A stretch of DNA of 64,000 nucleotides from Candidatus Bathyarchaeota archaeon (GCA_026014595.1 JAOZHY010000016.1:100542-164541); one strand, 5' to 3'; numbered from the stretch's first letter, positions 42,429 to 51,610 are shown. Notes: generated by a model from the sequence alone, not told the origin. A program made the numbers and translations.

Positions 42429-43409
42429 TTATGGCGCTTCGATGACTTCTTTCAAGAACGCCTTGAAGGGACCAAGCTTTCCCCCGTAGTTGCCTGAACT
42501 GATTTTCACCACGCCCGGCGTGCTTGCAGCTGCGATTACGCCCTGCTTCATGGCGTTTTTCACAGCGTCCAAGGTTAAACCGTTCATGACGATTTCATAA
42601 ACGCATTGCACGTTTTCTGGAACCACGGAGTCTGGCACGACTGTTCTCAGCGTTGGGCAGTAAGGATGGTTCGTTGACGCTTTCATCTTGTACTTCAGCG
42701 AACCGGCTTTGCTGCCTGCGCGGCAGATTCCGCCTGGGAACGGCATGATAACGTTTGGCGCGTTTGCGCGTATGGCGTCTGCTGCTGCTTCAGCGGCTTT
42801 TAACCCGACTGTTTGGTTCTCGGCGAATATCATGAAGTTGCCTCCTGCCACAGCTTCCTGCGCGCCGAATCCGTCTTCAACTATGAAGTTGCCTTCCATG
42901 ACTGGAATTTTCCAGCATCTTCTACCACCGACCATGGCTTTCTTTTGGAAGCCATCGCCGAAGTAGCGTAGGCTGCTGCCGACTTTTAGCACTCGTTTAC
43001 TCGTGGTTAAGCCGTTGAAGGCGGCGGTGGTGGGGCAAGTCATGATGCACTGCCCGATGCGTTCCATGAGCTGATGCTTAAGCTCGAAACGGTCGCGGTT
43101 GTAAATCTGCACCAGCACTCCGGGGCGGTTGTCAGGAGTTTCCGCTGCAGGCACAGGTCGTTCGACGGCGGCTTCGGCAGGTGCCATTATGACGCTGGTG
43201 GCGAAGCCTGTGGTTACGCTTGCGGCGATTTGTGCCCATTTCTCATTTTCCGCGGTGATTAGGATTCTTCCAGCCCAGAGAGGAAACATTTCGGCGAAGG
43301 TGTCTTGGATTTTGACTGTGTTTCCTGCTGGAGATTTGACGGCGAAAACTTGTTCTTTATCGTCGTAGCTTAGGATTTCGAGTTTGTTGTTCTCGGTTAA
43401 TGTGGTCAT
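42429..43409 (-). CDS. ftr: Formylmethanofuran:tetrahydromethanopterin formyltransferase
   Basis: This 326-residue protein matches Ftr throughout: IQDTFAEMFPLWAGRILIT, ETPDNRPGVLVQIY, ERIGQCIMTCPTTAAFNG, FIVEDGFG...VAGGNFMIFAE, FPGGICRAGSKAGS and a GVVKISSGNYGGKLG end. It moves the formyl group between methanofuran and tetrahydromethanopterin, the second step of the archaeal C1 (reductive acetyl-CoA or methanogenic) pathway. The frame extends upstream to 43466, but the family N-terminus starts close to ATG 43409 (or 43418). No other C1 branch gene is adjacent. Preserved length suggests full function. Confidence 0.93.
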   Translation of the reverse strand: MTTLTENNKLEILSYDDKEQVFAVKSPAGNTVKIQDTFAEMFPLWAGRILITAENEKWAQIAASVTTGFATSVIMAPAEAAVERPVPAAETPDNRPGVLVQIYNRDRFELKHQLMERIGQCIMTCPTTAAFNGLTTSKRVLKVGSSLRYFGDGFQKKAMVGGRRCWKIPVMEGNFIVEDGFGAQEAVAGGNFMIFAENQTVGLKAAEAAADAIRANAPNVIMPFPGGICRAGSKAGSLKYKMKASTNHPYCPTLRTVVPDSVVPENVQCVYEIVMNGLTLDAVKNAMKQGVIAAASTPGVVKISSGNYGGKLGPFKAFLKEVIEAP

Positions 43410-43562
43410 TAGCTTCATCCCGATGGTCGCGTGCTTGATTGGTGATTCAGTATTTCTTGGTCTCATTTAAGAGTTTTCGTGACAGTAGGCACACTCTTAT
43501 GAGAATAAGCGTTTATACAAATGTGCTGAAATCTAACGCGGAAAACTGTTTTTTCAACGACA

Positions 43563-43784
43563 TTACTGTTCTGCTTTCAGCTGCTTTTCCATCAGTTCTT
43601 CGATTACCCCTATCTCAACAGGCTCTTGCTCGTCTGTGTCCGCATCTTTGGCGGTGTTCACTCTTGAGGGTTCGCGGTTGCTGTCTTGCTGTTTTCCGAC
43701 CCAGTACAGTGCCCAGCCGACGATGAAGACGAAAACTATGATGGGAAGAAGTAGAATTGTTACGATACGTTTTCGGCTGCGCAA
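43563..43784 (-). CDS. Small single-TM protein
   Basis: This 73-residue protein has a basic start (MRSRKR), one TM helix (LLLPIIVFVFIVGWALYWV) and an acidic C-terminal tail (DADTDEQEPVEIGVIEELM). It could be a signal-anchored accessory subunit. It is located upstream of ftr on the same strand, with a 97-bp gap. No family is recognised. Confidence 0.5.
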   Translation of the reverse strand: MRSRKRIVTILLLPIIVFVFIVGWALYWVGKQQDSNREPSRVNTAKDADTDEQEPVEIGVIEELMEKQLKAEQ

Positions 43785-44005
43785 TTAGTTGTCCTCCGGG
43801 GGAGGGTTTGCCTTTCCGTATTTAAGGCATTTATGAATCCACAATAAACATACAGTAAAAATCCATACGTGGCTCGCCGTTGCTGATTTTGCGCAGGGTA
43901 ATTTTCGGTCTTTCTTTTGGTTATTTGTAATCTTTTTTTGCAATTTTTATTCCAGCGTAATAAGACTTACTTATAGGTTCAAATATTTCCATATGTCGAA
44001 GTCAG

Positions 44006-44425
44006 ATGTCGATTCAAGATTATCTACATGAAAAAGCCGAGGAGTCACGTCATAACGAAGTAATCGCCTTCATGATGTTCATTGCGGGCTCGGTTTTCTT
44101 CGTGGGCGGCATACTGTCCTCGCTCAGTTTTGGCACTGGACTCAGCTGGTTCCTGTTTATTCCTTACCTTGCGAACTTCACTGAAGCGATGTTCTTGGAA
44201 CTCGCGTTTCTGCTGGTTGGCTTTTTCCTTATCGTAGCTGGAATAGGCGTTGGCTTGTATTACTATCGCGGTCGGAGCTGGTACATGCGGGAGCTTGGTA
44301 AGGCTAATAATCCTGAGAACCTTATGAGGGCGCAGCATCAGCAGTACCAAACCGCATTTATGGTACAGGAAACCAGATTCGCGCCGAAGCGGAAGAAGCC
44401 GACATCGCTGAAAAAGAAGGAATAA
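44006..44425 (+). CDS. Membrane protein with two TM helices and basic tail
   Basis: This 139-residue protein has an N-terminal amphipathic helix (SIQDYLHEKAEESRHN), TM helices (AFMMFIAGSVFFVGGILSSL and LELAFLLVGFFLIVAGIGVG) and a C-terminal lysine-rich tail (PKRKKPTSLKKKE). No family is recognised. The ATG at 44006 is preceded by a TATA-like CTTATAGG near 43969. The function is unknown. Confidence 0.6.
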   Translation: MSIQDYLHEKAEESRHNEVIAFMMFIAGSVFFVGGILSSLSFGTGLSWFLFIPYLANFTEAMFLELAFLLVGFFLIVAGIGVGLYYYRGRSWYMRELGKANNPENLMRAQHQQYQTAFMVQETRFAPKRKKPTSLKKKE

Positions 44426-44472
44426 TTAAGACAGGTTTTCGGCAAGTTTCAGCGGCGACAGGCTTCGTTCAG

Positions 44473-45201
44473 CTACAGGGCGTTTGAGGCTACCAGTTGC
44501 TTGATTTTTTTGGCGAGCACTGTGCCTAAGAGTTTCGTTTCGTCTCCTATAGCTTCTTCAACCTTGGCGTCGTATGGTATTTCTGCGAGGAATTTCAAGC
44601 CAAGCTTCGCGGTTTCGTCTTGTACGTTCGCGGCGTTAGTCATTTTCATGTTCTCCACGATGCCGATGATGGGCACCTTCAAACTCTGCAGCAGGGCAAC
44701 CTGTTTTCTGACGGTTTCAAACGCGAGCAGCGATGGCGTGGTGACTATAAGGAATTCTATGCGCTTCACCAGTCTGATCAGGTCAAGCACTGCGTCTCCG
44801 ATGCCAGGTGGCATGTCGATGATGAGAAAGTCAAGTTCGCCCCATTGGGTAACTGCTAGCAGCTCAATCAGAGCGTTTGAGGTGTCTATTCCTCTTAGCG
44901 GAGCGGCTTGGTCGTGGGAGTAGTAGATGAGCGACATGTACGTTAAGCTGTTTACCACGGGTGGAATGATGCCCTTGTCCTCTTTGGGCTGTGCGTCTTT
45001 AACGCCTAAGATTAGGTGGGTTGAGGGGCTGGTGAAGTCAAGGTCGAAAAGGCCCACTTTGCAGCCGCTGCGCGAGAGCGTTAAGGCGAGTGCGGTGGCT
45101 ACGAGGCTTTTGCCTACTCCGCCTTTGCCGCTTGAAACGGCTATAATTCGGCTTATTCTCTTCAGTCGCTCGTTTATTATGGTTGTTCGCGGGTCAACCA
45201 T
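44473..45201 (-). CDS. Mrp/MinD-family ATPase, candidate archaeal HypB-type nickel-insertion GTPase/ATPase
   Basis: This 242-residue deviant Walker A P-loop ATPase has SSGKGGVGKS (residues 23-32), LFDLDFTSPSTH and a Walker B IIDMPPGIGD. Unlike Mrp/Nbp35 iron-sulfur carriers it lacks the CxxC pair; the equivalent loop reads ENMKM. The gene starts 2 bp after hypA, and in Thermococcus a Mrp/MinD-type ATPase (HypB-AT) replaces HypB in nickel delivery, so the same role is likely here. It ends before a membrane-protein gene on the other strand. Confidence 0.82.
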   Translation of the reverse strand: MVDPRTTIINERLKRISRIIAVSSGKGGVGKSLVATALALTLSRSGCKVGLFDLDFTSPSTHLILGVKDAQPKEDKGIIPPVVNSLTYMSLIYYSHDQAAPLRGIDTSNALIELLAVTQWGELDFLIIDMPPGIGDAVLDLIRLVKRIEFLIVTTPSLLAFETVRKQVALLQSLKVPIIGIVENMKMTNAANVQDETAKLGLKFLAEIPYDAKVEEAIGDETKLLGTVLAKKIKQLVASNAL

Positions 45202-45203
45202 AT

Positions 45204-45602
45204 TCAGCGCACTCCTTTTATGCTTTCAAGCCAGATTCCTCGTCCTTCGGTGATTTCAAAGTCGGGGCTGCCGCATTTCGGGCATTTTATGTAGGTGTGT
45301 GCGACTTCTGGGACGAAGTGGATGGCTTCGACTGTGTCCTTGCCGAGTTTCTTTTCGTTGAAGAGCCAAGTGTTTCCGCAGGCGCGGCATTTCAGTGTTG
45401 TTTTTGCGCGGGTTATGTGGAAGTTGGCGTTTTTGAAGTTGGCTGGTTTAAGCTGTGACAGAGCGAATTGGAGGATGTCTTTTTCGACTCCTTGAAGTTC
45501 GCCGACTTTTATGGTGACTTCTCTGACTTCTTTCAGTTTTTCTTCTTCGGCAATTTGCTGTGCAGCAGCGATTACTGCTTCGGCTAAAGCCCACTCATGC
45601 AT
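45204..45602 (-). CDS. hypA: HypA, hydrogenase nickel metallochaperone
   Basis: This 132-residue protein starts with MHEWALAEAV, whose N-terminal Met-His-Glu binds nickel. It has a zinc domain of CRACG and CPKCG (C-x2-C about 37 residues apart), the insert typical of archaeal HypA, and GELQGVEKDIL. It delivers Ni2+ to [NiFe]-hydrogenase maturation. No hydrogenase structural gene is in the window. It is followed 2 bp downstream by the Mrp/MinD ATPase gene. Confidence 0.95.
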   Translation of the reverse strand: MHEWALAEAVIAAAQQIAEEEKLKEVREVTIKVGELQGVEKDILQFALSQLKPANFKNANFHITRAKTTLKCRACGNTWLFNEKKLGKDTVEAIHFVPEVAHTYIKCPKCGSPDFEITEGRGIWLESIKGVR

Positions 45603-45741
45603 AAAACAGCCTAAAGGGTTGGCAGTTTAAAAGAATATTGCAGGGTTTGGCTGGCGCCCCTGTTGCAATTTTTGACTTTTGTGAAGTGGTTACTCCTTCC
45701 CTTATTTAGTGGAAATTATCAGAAAAAGTGTTTGTTGCAAT

Positions 45742-48342
45742 TCAGAATCGTAACGCCTTTTTCAGCTCCATCCAGAAGGTCGCAACGAAGGAAACGATGA
45801 TGACGAGTGCCCAGTCGTGGAGGCTGAGGTAGGTAATTCGCAGGCTGTCATGGATGAACGGCAGGTTTGTTCCCACGAGCAAGGTGACTATGACAAGGAT
45901 TGCCCATAGGACCATGACCTTGTTCGAGAAGAAACCCAGCTTTGCAAGCGGTTCTTTCTCAGACCTGAAGTTTAACGCCAAGAAGATGTGCCCAAGCATC
46001 CATGTGGCGAAGGCCATGGTCTGCGCCAGCGTGAGATTCTGGGTCAGGAACCATGTGGACAGGAAGCTGAAGCTGACAGCAGCGAAGAGGCTCAAGGCAC
46101 CCAGAGATATGGTTTGCAGCATGCTTCGGTTCATGAACCTCTCCTTTGGATTAACGGGTGGCTTTGTCATGGTGCCGCTTTCCTCGGGTTCCGCTACGAA
46201 GGTGGCGGAGGCTGCGAGGTCCATGAAGAGTTCCAGCACTATAATTTGGATAGGCGCGAACGGCAGCGGCACGCCGAGGGCGATGGGGAGGAGGAAACTG
46301 GCTACGAGTGCGACCTTGCACGCGAGGTAGTAACGAACACCCTTTCGCAAGTTGCCATAGAGTTTTCGTCCCTCTCTGACCGCGGTTTCGATGGTGGCAA
46401 AGTTGTCGTCGGTGAGCACCATGTCCGCGGTTTCTTTGGCAACGTCGGTTCCGCGCAGTCCCATAGCGACCCCTATGTGCGCCTCCTTAAGCGCCGGCGC
46501 ATCGTTTATGCCGTCGCCTGTGACCGCGACGACTTCACCGTTTTCTCTGAGGAGCCTTACCAGACGTAGCTTGTCTTCGGGCGTGACTCGGGCGAAGACA
46601 GAGGTCTCTTTTAGCGCCTTTTTCACTTCTCCGTCGCTCATGCGGGCGATTTCGTTTCCGATTAGCACGCGTCTGCTGTCGATGCCTACTTGGGCGGCTA
46701 TGGTTCGGGCAGTTTCTGGGTGGTCGCCCGTGATCATTATAACTTTTATTCCGGCTTCTTGACAGGTGCGGATGGCTTCTTTAACTTCTTTCCTCGGTGG
46801 GTCTATGAAGCCGACTACGCCCACGAAAACGAATTCACGTTCCATTGTCTCGCGCTTCAACGCCGATGCATGCGGTACTCTGCGGTAGCCGAAAGCTAAG
46901 AGGCGTTCACCTGACTGCGCCATTTCAACCATGGCATTTGCCACTTCCACCCTAGTCGCGTCAGCGAGTTCCGTTTCTTCGCCTTTCAAGAGCACTCTTG
47001 TCGAGTTAGCCAACATGTTTTCAGGGGCGCCGCTGGATAAAACCACCATGGAGTTGCCGTGTTGATACACGTAAGAGGCGAGTTTTCTCTTGTTGTCAAA
47101 GCTTAACTCGTCTTTCAGCACCCAGTCTTCCGTAAGCTGCTGAACATCAACTGCGTCTTGTCTTAACTGTTCCAGAAGCGCCTGCGCCATCGGATTGCCC
47201 AACACTTCATTGCCCTTTACGTCTCTCAACGCTTCACTTGCCAGCAAAGCAATCTTCAAAGCTTCTTTCTCGTTCTTCTTGAACTCTTGAACTTGAATGA
47301 TTCTGCCGTCAAAGTAGAGGTGCTCAACTTTCATCTTGCTCTCCGTTATCGTTCCTGTTTTGTCGGTGGCTATGACGGTGATGCTGCCGAGAGTCTCTGC
47401 TCCACGCAAACGCTTCACTAACGCACCCTTTTTGGAAAGGGCATATGCTCCGACGCCTAGGACCATGGTGATTATAATCGGCAACTCTTCAGGAATCACG
47501 GCGAAAGCCAACGCCAGACCCGTTAGCACCATTTGTTCCAAGGGCAAGCCGCGCACGAAACCCAAGACTGGAACGAGCACGCTGAAGAAAACCGCAATCC
47601 AGACCAGACTCTTCGAAAGCTGCTTCATGTAAAGCTGAAGCGGCGTCCTCGGCTCTCTCGCAGCCTTAGCTATGCCCGCAACTCTGCCCAGCTCGGTGCT
47701 TGCGCCGGTTGCCGTTATTAGCGCTTTCGCTTGTCCTCGGGCTACGATGGTTCCCGCAAAGAGCATATTCCTCTGTTCGGTGATTCTGGCCTCGCTGGGC
47801 AAGACTACGGCGGCTTCCTTAGCGACAGGAAGCGATTCACCAGTCAGCGACGCCTCATCAACCTCAAGCCCAAAGGTTTCCAGCAGTCTGGCGTCTGCGG
47901 GAACACGCTGCCCCGTCTTCAGCAAAATGATGTCGCCTGGAACCAGCATGGCGGTTTGCACTTCCTGCGCCTTGCCGTTTCTAAGCACCAGCGTGGTCGG
48001 CGGCGCCAGCTTCCTCAACGAGGCGATGGAGCGTTTGGCGCGGTACTCGTTCCACACTTCCACGAGAACCAAAATGATGATTATAATTACGATTGTTAAG
48101 GCGTCAGTTAAGGTGCCTAAAACACTGTAAAGCACGCCCACTACGAGTAGCAGAAGAACCATGGGCTCGGTGATTTCTTCTCGGAGTATGTCTAAGAAGC
48201 GAATTTCATGCTCCACAACAAGCCTGTTGGCGCCATATTTCTTCAGCCGTTCCGCTGCCTCACTATCCGTTAAACCAGTGGCCGGGTTGACACCTAAAGA
48301 ATGTATAACTTCCTGCATTTCTTGGGAATGCCACTGACTCAT
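45742..48342 (-). CDS. P-type (P2-like) cation-transporting ATPase
   Basis: This 866-residue protein has an N-terminal cation-ATPase domain (WHSQEMQEVIHSLG), the phosphatase motif ASLTGES, PEELPIIITMVLGVGAYALS in M4, the phosphorylation site DKTGTITE and the hinge GDGINDAPAL, plus six C-terminal TM helices. It resembles Ca2+/H+-type P2 pumps, but the M5-M6 residues (ELFMDLAAS) differ from SERCA, so the ion is uncertain. The ATG at 48342 (MSQWHS) starts the conserved domain; the frame is open to 48357. Confidence 0.92.
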   Translation of the reverse strand: MSQWHSQEMQEVIHSLGVNPATGLTDSEAAERLKKYGANRLVVEHEIRFLDILREEITEPMVLLLLVVGVLYSVLGTLTDALTIVIIIIILVLVEVWNEYRAKRSIASLRKLAPPTTLVLRNGKAQEVQTAMLVPGDIILLKTGQRVPADARLLETFGLEVDEASLTGESLPVAKEAAVVLPSEARITEQRNMLFAGTIVARGQAKALITATGASTELGRVAGIAKAAREPRTPLQLYMKQLSKSLVWIAVFFSVLVPVLGFVRGLPLEQMVLTGLALAFAVIPEELPIIITMVLGVGAYALSKKGALVKRLRGAETLGSITVIATDKTGTITESKMKVEHLYFDGRIIQVQEFKKNEKEALKIALLASEALRDVKGNEVLGNPMAQALLEQLRQDAVDVQQLTEDWVLKDELSFDNKRKLASYVYQHGNSMVVLSSGAPENMLANSTRVLLKGEETELADATRVEVANAMVEMAQSGERLLAFGYRRVPHASALKRETMEREFVFVGVVGFIDPPRKEVKEAIRTCQEAGIKVIMITGDHPETARTIAAQVGIDSRRVLIGNEIARMSDGEVKKALKETSVFARVTPEDKLRLVRLLRENGEVVAVTGDGINDAPALKEAHIGVAMGLRGTDVAKETADMVLTDDNFATIETAVREGRKLYGNLRKGVRYYLACKVALVASFLLPIALGVPLPFAPIQIIVLELFMDLAASATFVAEPEESGTMTKPPVNPKERFMNRSMLQTISLGALSLFAAVSFSFLSTWFLTQNLTLAQTMAFATWMLGHIFLALNFRSEKEPLAKLGFFSNKVMVLWAILVIVTLLVGTNLPFIHDSLRITYLSLHDWALVIIVSFVATFWMELKKALRF

Positions 48343-48593
48343 TTTACTGACACCCAAAACCCTTTCAGCGAAGCGGAGTGTTTCTATGAGTTTTGATTTT
48401 GCCTAAAAAGGTTATGCAGAAGAAAAACTTGAATTTTCAGGTGCGTCCTTAACGGCTTTTGCCTGCGCACATGCAATGGATGCTGAAATACGAACGCAAT
48501 ATAAGAAAATTAATTTTTGCTACATACCAGGGGCTAATTACGCAAAACTTTATTACATCGCCCAGCGTTTTGCATGGTAAAAGGTAGAACAAC

Positions 48594-49508
48594 ATGAAAT
48601 TCGGCACATACGTGTTTGAACCAAAAAAGGCTGAAGGCTTTGACTTTCATCTGTTTCGTGTGAAACCCGAGGTAGGCAGACGGTTACCGCCAGTTTCAGA
48701 CATGTACAGCAACGTAGCAATTTTCGGAGACAACGTTACCGCCCGCAACCATCCAGACTGGATTTCACAATCACCTCTGGGTCCAGCATGGAGAACAAAT
48801 GACAACTTTAACTTGCGTTGGGACGTTCTCTGCCACACACAACCAGAACACAGAGCAGAGCAACTTGACTACATAGAAGACGTCGCAAGGCATAGCCAAG
48901 GAGTCTGGCTTAACAGCATACACTTTGCCGACCACGGACACTGCACATGCCCACGCTGCAACGAACTCTGGAAGAAAAGTGGCTTAAGCTGGCTTGAATG
49001 GCGCAGAAAAGAAGTCACAGACTACATGGCGCAAGTAAGTGAACGAGTACGCGACCGTGCAAAGAAAAAATTCGTCATCGGTGTCCTCCCAGACCCAGTC
49101 AGCAGCTACGAGCGCTTCGGCATTGTCTTCGATGACTTAGCTCCGTTAACCGATGAGTTCCTTGTGGTTATGTTCAGCAAGAACTACGCCACTCCATGGT
49201 ACTGGGAAATGCTTACGCGCGGATTCAAGAAAATCTTCAAAGAGGTACCGCTCAACATAGCGCTGTACGTTTTCGGCCCAGGAGACAATCCGATGGAGGT
49301 ACCTTCCCCAAGCGAGCTTGTAACAGTTTCAGTGCGGTGCGGAAGAGCAGGCGCTGACGGCATTTTGTATCTTGCGGACAAAGCTAGCCAAATCTGGGAC
49401 TTCCAGAAAGCAGTAGTTGACAGAGTCGAACTTAGGCAAAGACTGAAGACCTACGGATGCCAAGAAGTGCTAGATTTCTTCCAAAGCTGGGAAAAAGTCG
49501 TAGAGTAA
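48594..49508 (+). CDS. TIM-barrel (glycosidase-like) protein, paralogue B
   Basis: This 304-residue protein begins MKFGTYVFEPKKAEGFDFHL. It is closely related to the gene at 11677-12585 along its full length, with conserved HPDWISQSPLGPA, TQPEHRAEQLDYIEDVARHS, GHCTCPRCNELWKKSG and YATPWYWEML blocks. The Cys box and barrel-like repeat of beta strands suggest a TIM-barrel enzyme, perhaps carbohydrate-active, but no catalytic pair can be assigned. The ATG start is preceded by AAAGGTAGAACAAC. A hairpin terminator follows. Confidence 0.72.
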   Translation: MKFGTYVFEPKKAEGFDFHLFRVKPEVGRRLPPVSDMYSNVAIFGDNVTARNHPDWISQSPLGPAWRTNDNFNLRWDVLCHTQPEHRAEQLDYIEDVARHSQGVWLNSIHFADHGHCTCPRCNELWKKSGLSWLEWRRKEVTDYMAQVSERVRDRAKKKFVIGVLPDPVSSYERFGIVFDDLAPLTDEFLVVMFSKNYATPWYWEMLTRGFKKIFKEVPLNIALYVFGPGDNPMEVPSPSELVTVSVRCGRAGADGILYLADKASQIWDFQKAVVDRVELRQRLKTYGCQEVLDFFQSWEKVVE

Positions 49509-49548
49509 GCCTTCCAGAACAACAAAACCTAAAACGCAGGCGAGAGTG

Positions 49549-49577
49549 GGTGGAACAACCACCACGCTGCCTTTTTA
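49549..49577 (+). terminator. Hairpin and T tract after TIM-barrel gene B
   Basis: GGTGG-AACAA-CCACC forms a perfect 5-bp stem at 49549-49563, followed by ACGCTGCCTTTTTATTTTTG. It lies between convergent genes (stops at 49508 and 49597). Confidence 0.6.
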
Positions 49578-49596
49578 TTTTTGCCTATTTGCCTTG

Positions 49597-50397
49597 TTAC
49601 ATTTCCGGCAGTCCGACTGCGATTCTGTCACCGGGTTTTGACCCGAACTTTTCAGCTGCGCTGCCTTGATTCACGGATACCTCCAAGTAATCGTGGCTCC
49701 CTATCAAAGCCAGTGGCTCATGAGGTTTGACTTCCCCATATGTCCTGCAGTACTTCAGTTTCAACTTGCACGTTGACAATTCAACTCTGACCCAGCCGCG
49801 CACAACCAGACGTGCCATCGTTTCTGCACTTATGTTCGTGATTATGTTTCCGAAATCATCAACATGCAAAACCTCGCCGACCAAAATACCAGCTTTTTCA
49901 GCAACCTTCGCGAACTCGGGTTTCTCCACGTCGCGAATTTCAGGTCCAAACTTTTCCGGTTCCACGCCATTCGCCAGATGCGCCGCGGCTGGAGCAAACA
50001 CGTCCCTCCCGTGGAAGGTGCTGGAAACCCTTGGCAGCATAAAACGCGGGTTCGTTAATTCGTAAACGTGTTCTACACCTTGCTTCTCGGCGGCTAAGAT
50101 TAGCAGTCCGTTGTCTGGTCCAACGAAAAAGCCCTGTTTGGTCTCTATCAGTATGGAGCGCCTCCGAGTGCCCACGCCAGGGTCGACAACCGCCACGTGA
50201 ATCGTGCCCTCAGGGAAGTACGGCGCAGCAGAAGCCAGAACGAAAGCACCCATTCGAATGTTGAATTTGGCTACTTCATGCGTTATGTCGATTAGCGTCG
50301 CGGTTGGGCATATGCCGAGGATTGCGGCTTTCATCTCGGCGGCGTAGGGATCTTTCAGCCCAAAATCAGTTGTCAAGGTTATTATTTTGTGAGACAT
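49597..50397 (-). CDS. SAM hydroxide adenosyltransferase (DUF62; SAM hydrolase)
   Basis: This 266-residue protein has the conserved DUF62 motifs: ITLTTDFGLKDPYA at the start, the catalytic DPGVGTRRR, GPDNGLL, STFHGRDVFAPAAAHLANG and DDFGNIITNIS. It is related to fluorinase/chlorinase but, with the RxxxH-type hydroxide-activating residues, converts SAM to adenosine and methionine. It starts at ATG 50397. It is the last gene of a minus-strand cluster with MoaD-like, a helical protein and S17e. Confidence 0.9.
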   Translation of the reverse strand: MSHKIITLTTDFGLKDPYAAEMKAAILGICPTATLIDITHEVAKFNIRMGAFVLASAAPYFPEGTIHVAVVDPGVGTRRRSILIETKQGFFVGPDNGLLILAAEKQGVEHVYELTNPRFMLPRVSSTFHGRDVFAPAAAHLANGVEPEKFGPEIRDVEKPEFAKVAEKAGILVGEVLHVDDFGNIITNISAETMARLVVRGWVRVELSTCKLKLKYCRTYGEVKPHEPLALIGSHDYLEVSVNQGSAAEKFGSKPGDRIAVGLPEM

Positions 50398-50451
50398 ACC
50401 TTATGATATGTTTATTGTGCTTCTTGACACTTTTGCTCCGCAACAGATTCT

Positions 50452-50748
50452 TTAGCCGCCATGCACAACTGACACAAAAACCACTTCATCCCCGTCCTTC
50501 ACCGCTGTGTTCAAGCCGCCCAAAACACTGATTTCCCTGCCGTTCACAAGTACTAACGCGTTCAGCTCAGCATCGCCCACATGCTGATTAATCAGGCTTC
50601 TCTTAAGCTCAGGTGCTCGTCGCGTAAGTTCGCCCAGCAACTTCCTCATGGAAAAGCCTTCTGCAATGTCTAAGCTGAGTTTTTCTGCGCCTGCAGCATG
50701 ACGAAGAGCACCGACAAACTTTACGGTTATCGCCACCAAAATCACCAT
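50452..50748 (-). CDS. MoaD/ThiS-family ubiquitin-like sulfur carrier protein
   Basis: This 98-residue beta-grasp protein ends with the C-terminal Gly-Gly (VVFVSVVHGG) required for activation and thiocarboxylation. VTVKFVGALRHAAGAEKLSL and the LLGELTRRAPEL helix fit MoaD or archaeal SAMP-like proteins. It may serve molybdopterin synthesis, tRNA thiolation or protein conjugation; the sequence does not decide. It starts at ATG 50748 and lies between a helical gene and the SAM-hydrolase gene. Confidence 0.85.
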   Translation of the reverse strand: MVILVAITVKFVGALRHAAGAEKLSLDIAEGFSMRKLLGELTRRAPELKRSLINQHVGDAELNALVLVNGREISVLGGLNTAVKDGDEVVFVSVVHGG

Positions 50749-50770
50749 TTAAGGCTCAAAGAGACCGGCT

Positions 50771-51145
50771 CTAACTATCTGTTTTCTCCTCGGTGAAGGT
50801 CTCCACGATGTCCGTAGCTATCTGAACCAGCGTGTCAGCCTGCTGCATCATCGCTTCCTCGTTAACTTCCTCCAGCTGCGCGAGCTGCTGCACTATTCCT
50901 TCAATCTCCATAAGAAAGCGCAGAACCGAATCGTTCGTTTGCTGGGGTTTCATGCCTTCCTCGCGCAGAAGTATTTCTATGAAAGCTGGCTCGCCTAGGC
51001 TGTAGTAGATGGCGCTTCTGGCTTTCCTGATTGCTTCCACCACGAGGCTGGGTGCCATGTACGGCATCTTCCGTGCGGCTTCCAACTCCGCTTTTGCCTC
51101 GCGGAGGTACCTGAGCGCCCATCCTTTTCTTAACTGGTCCATCAT
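50771..51145 (-). CDS. Helical HEPN-like hypothetical protein
   Basis: This 124-residue all-helical protein has an N-terminal KGWALRYLREAKAELEAARK and a second helix VVEAIRKARSAIYYSLGEPA that recall small HEPN-type domains, although the RNase motif RxxxxH is not seen. No family is confirmed. The ATG is 31 bp after the S17e stop, so it is probably in the ribosomal operon. The function is unknown. Confidence 0.6.
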   Translation of the reverse strand: MMDQLRKGWALRYLREAKAELEAARKMPYMAPSLVVEAIRKARSAIYYSLGEPAFIEILLREEGMKPQQTNDSVLRFLMEIEGIVQQLAQLEEVNEEAMMQQADTLVQIATDIVETFTEEKTDS

Positions 51146-51176
51146 GGATTTTCTTCCCCCCTCCTGCGACTTTAAA

Positions 51177-51398
51177 TTATGTCTCTTCCTCGGTCTCGCT
51201 TGAAGGATTAGCTCCAGCCGACGCTAACGCTTGCGTGATGTATCCTGCAATCTGGTTCCGCACCCGTTTCGTCACGCCACGAGCAAGCAAATTAACCATG
51301 CGTTTGTTGTCGTCGAAGCTGCTGGAGAATCTAGTTGGATAAAGTTTCATGAGTTCTTTTCCTATTCGTTTAATCTGCTCAGTCTTGACTTTTCCCAA
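51177..51398 (-). CDS. rps17e: Small-subunit ribosomal protein S17e
   Basis: This 73-residue protein has the S17e signature MGKVKTEQIKRIGKELMKLYP, FSSSFDDNKRMVNLL, KRVRNQIAGYI. It is a standard archaeal/eukaryotic 30S component. It starts at ATG 51398. It is the first gene of a four-gene minus-strand cluster with a helical protein, a MoaD-like carrier and a SAM hydrolase. Confidence 0.96.
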   Translation of the reverse strand: MGKVKTEQIKRIGKELMKLYPTRFSSSFDDNKRMVNLLARGVTKRVRNQIAGYITQALASAGANPSSETEEET

Positions 51399-51610
51399 GT
51401 GACTGCTTTCCTCCGCTTATTGCCCAGCTTTGTCCTCCACACGTATAAACGTAAAATCATTTCCAATAGAGGATAAGAGGCTCAATTTAAGCTTACGCCT
51501 TATCCATCTGAACCTGCACTCTTGAACAGCGAGAGGGCAATCCGATTGCACTATTAAATATATAAGGAAGAAAACAGAAAAAAGGCAGTAACAAAACGGA
51601 AGGTAGCGCC

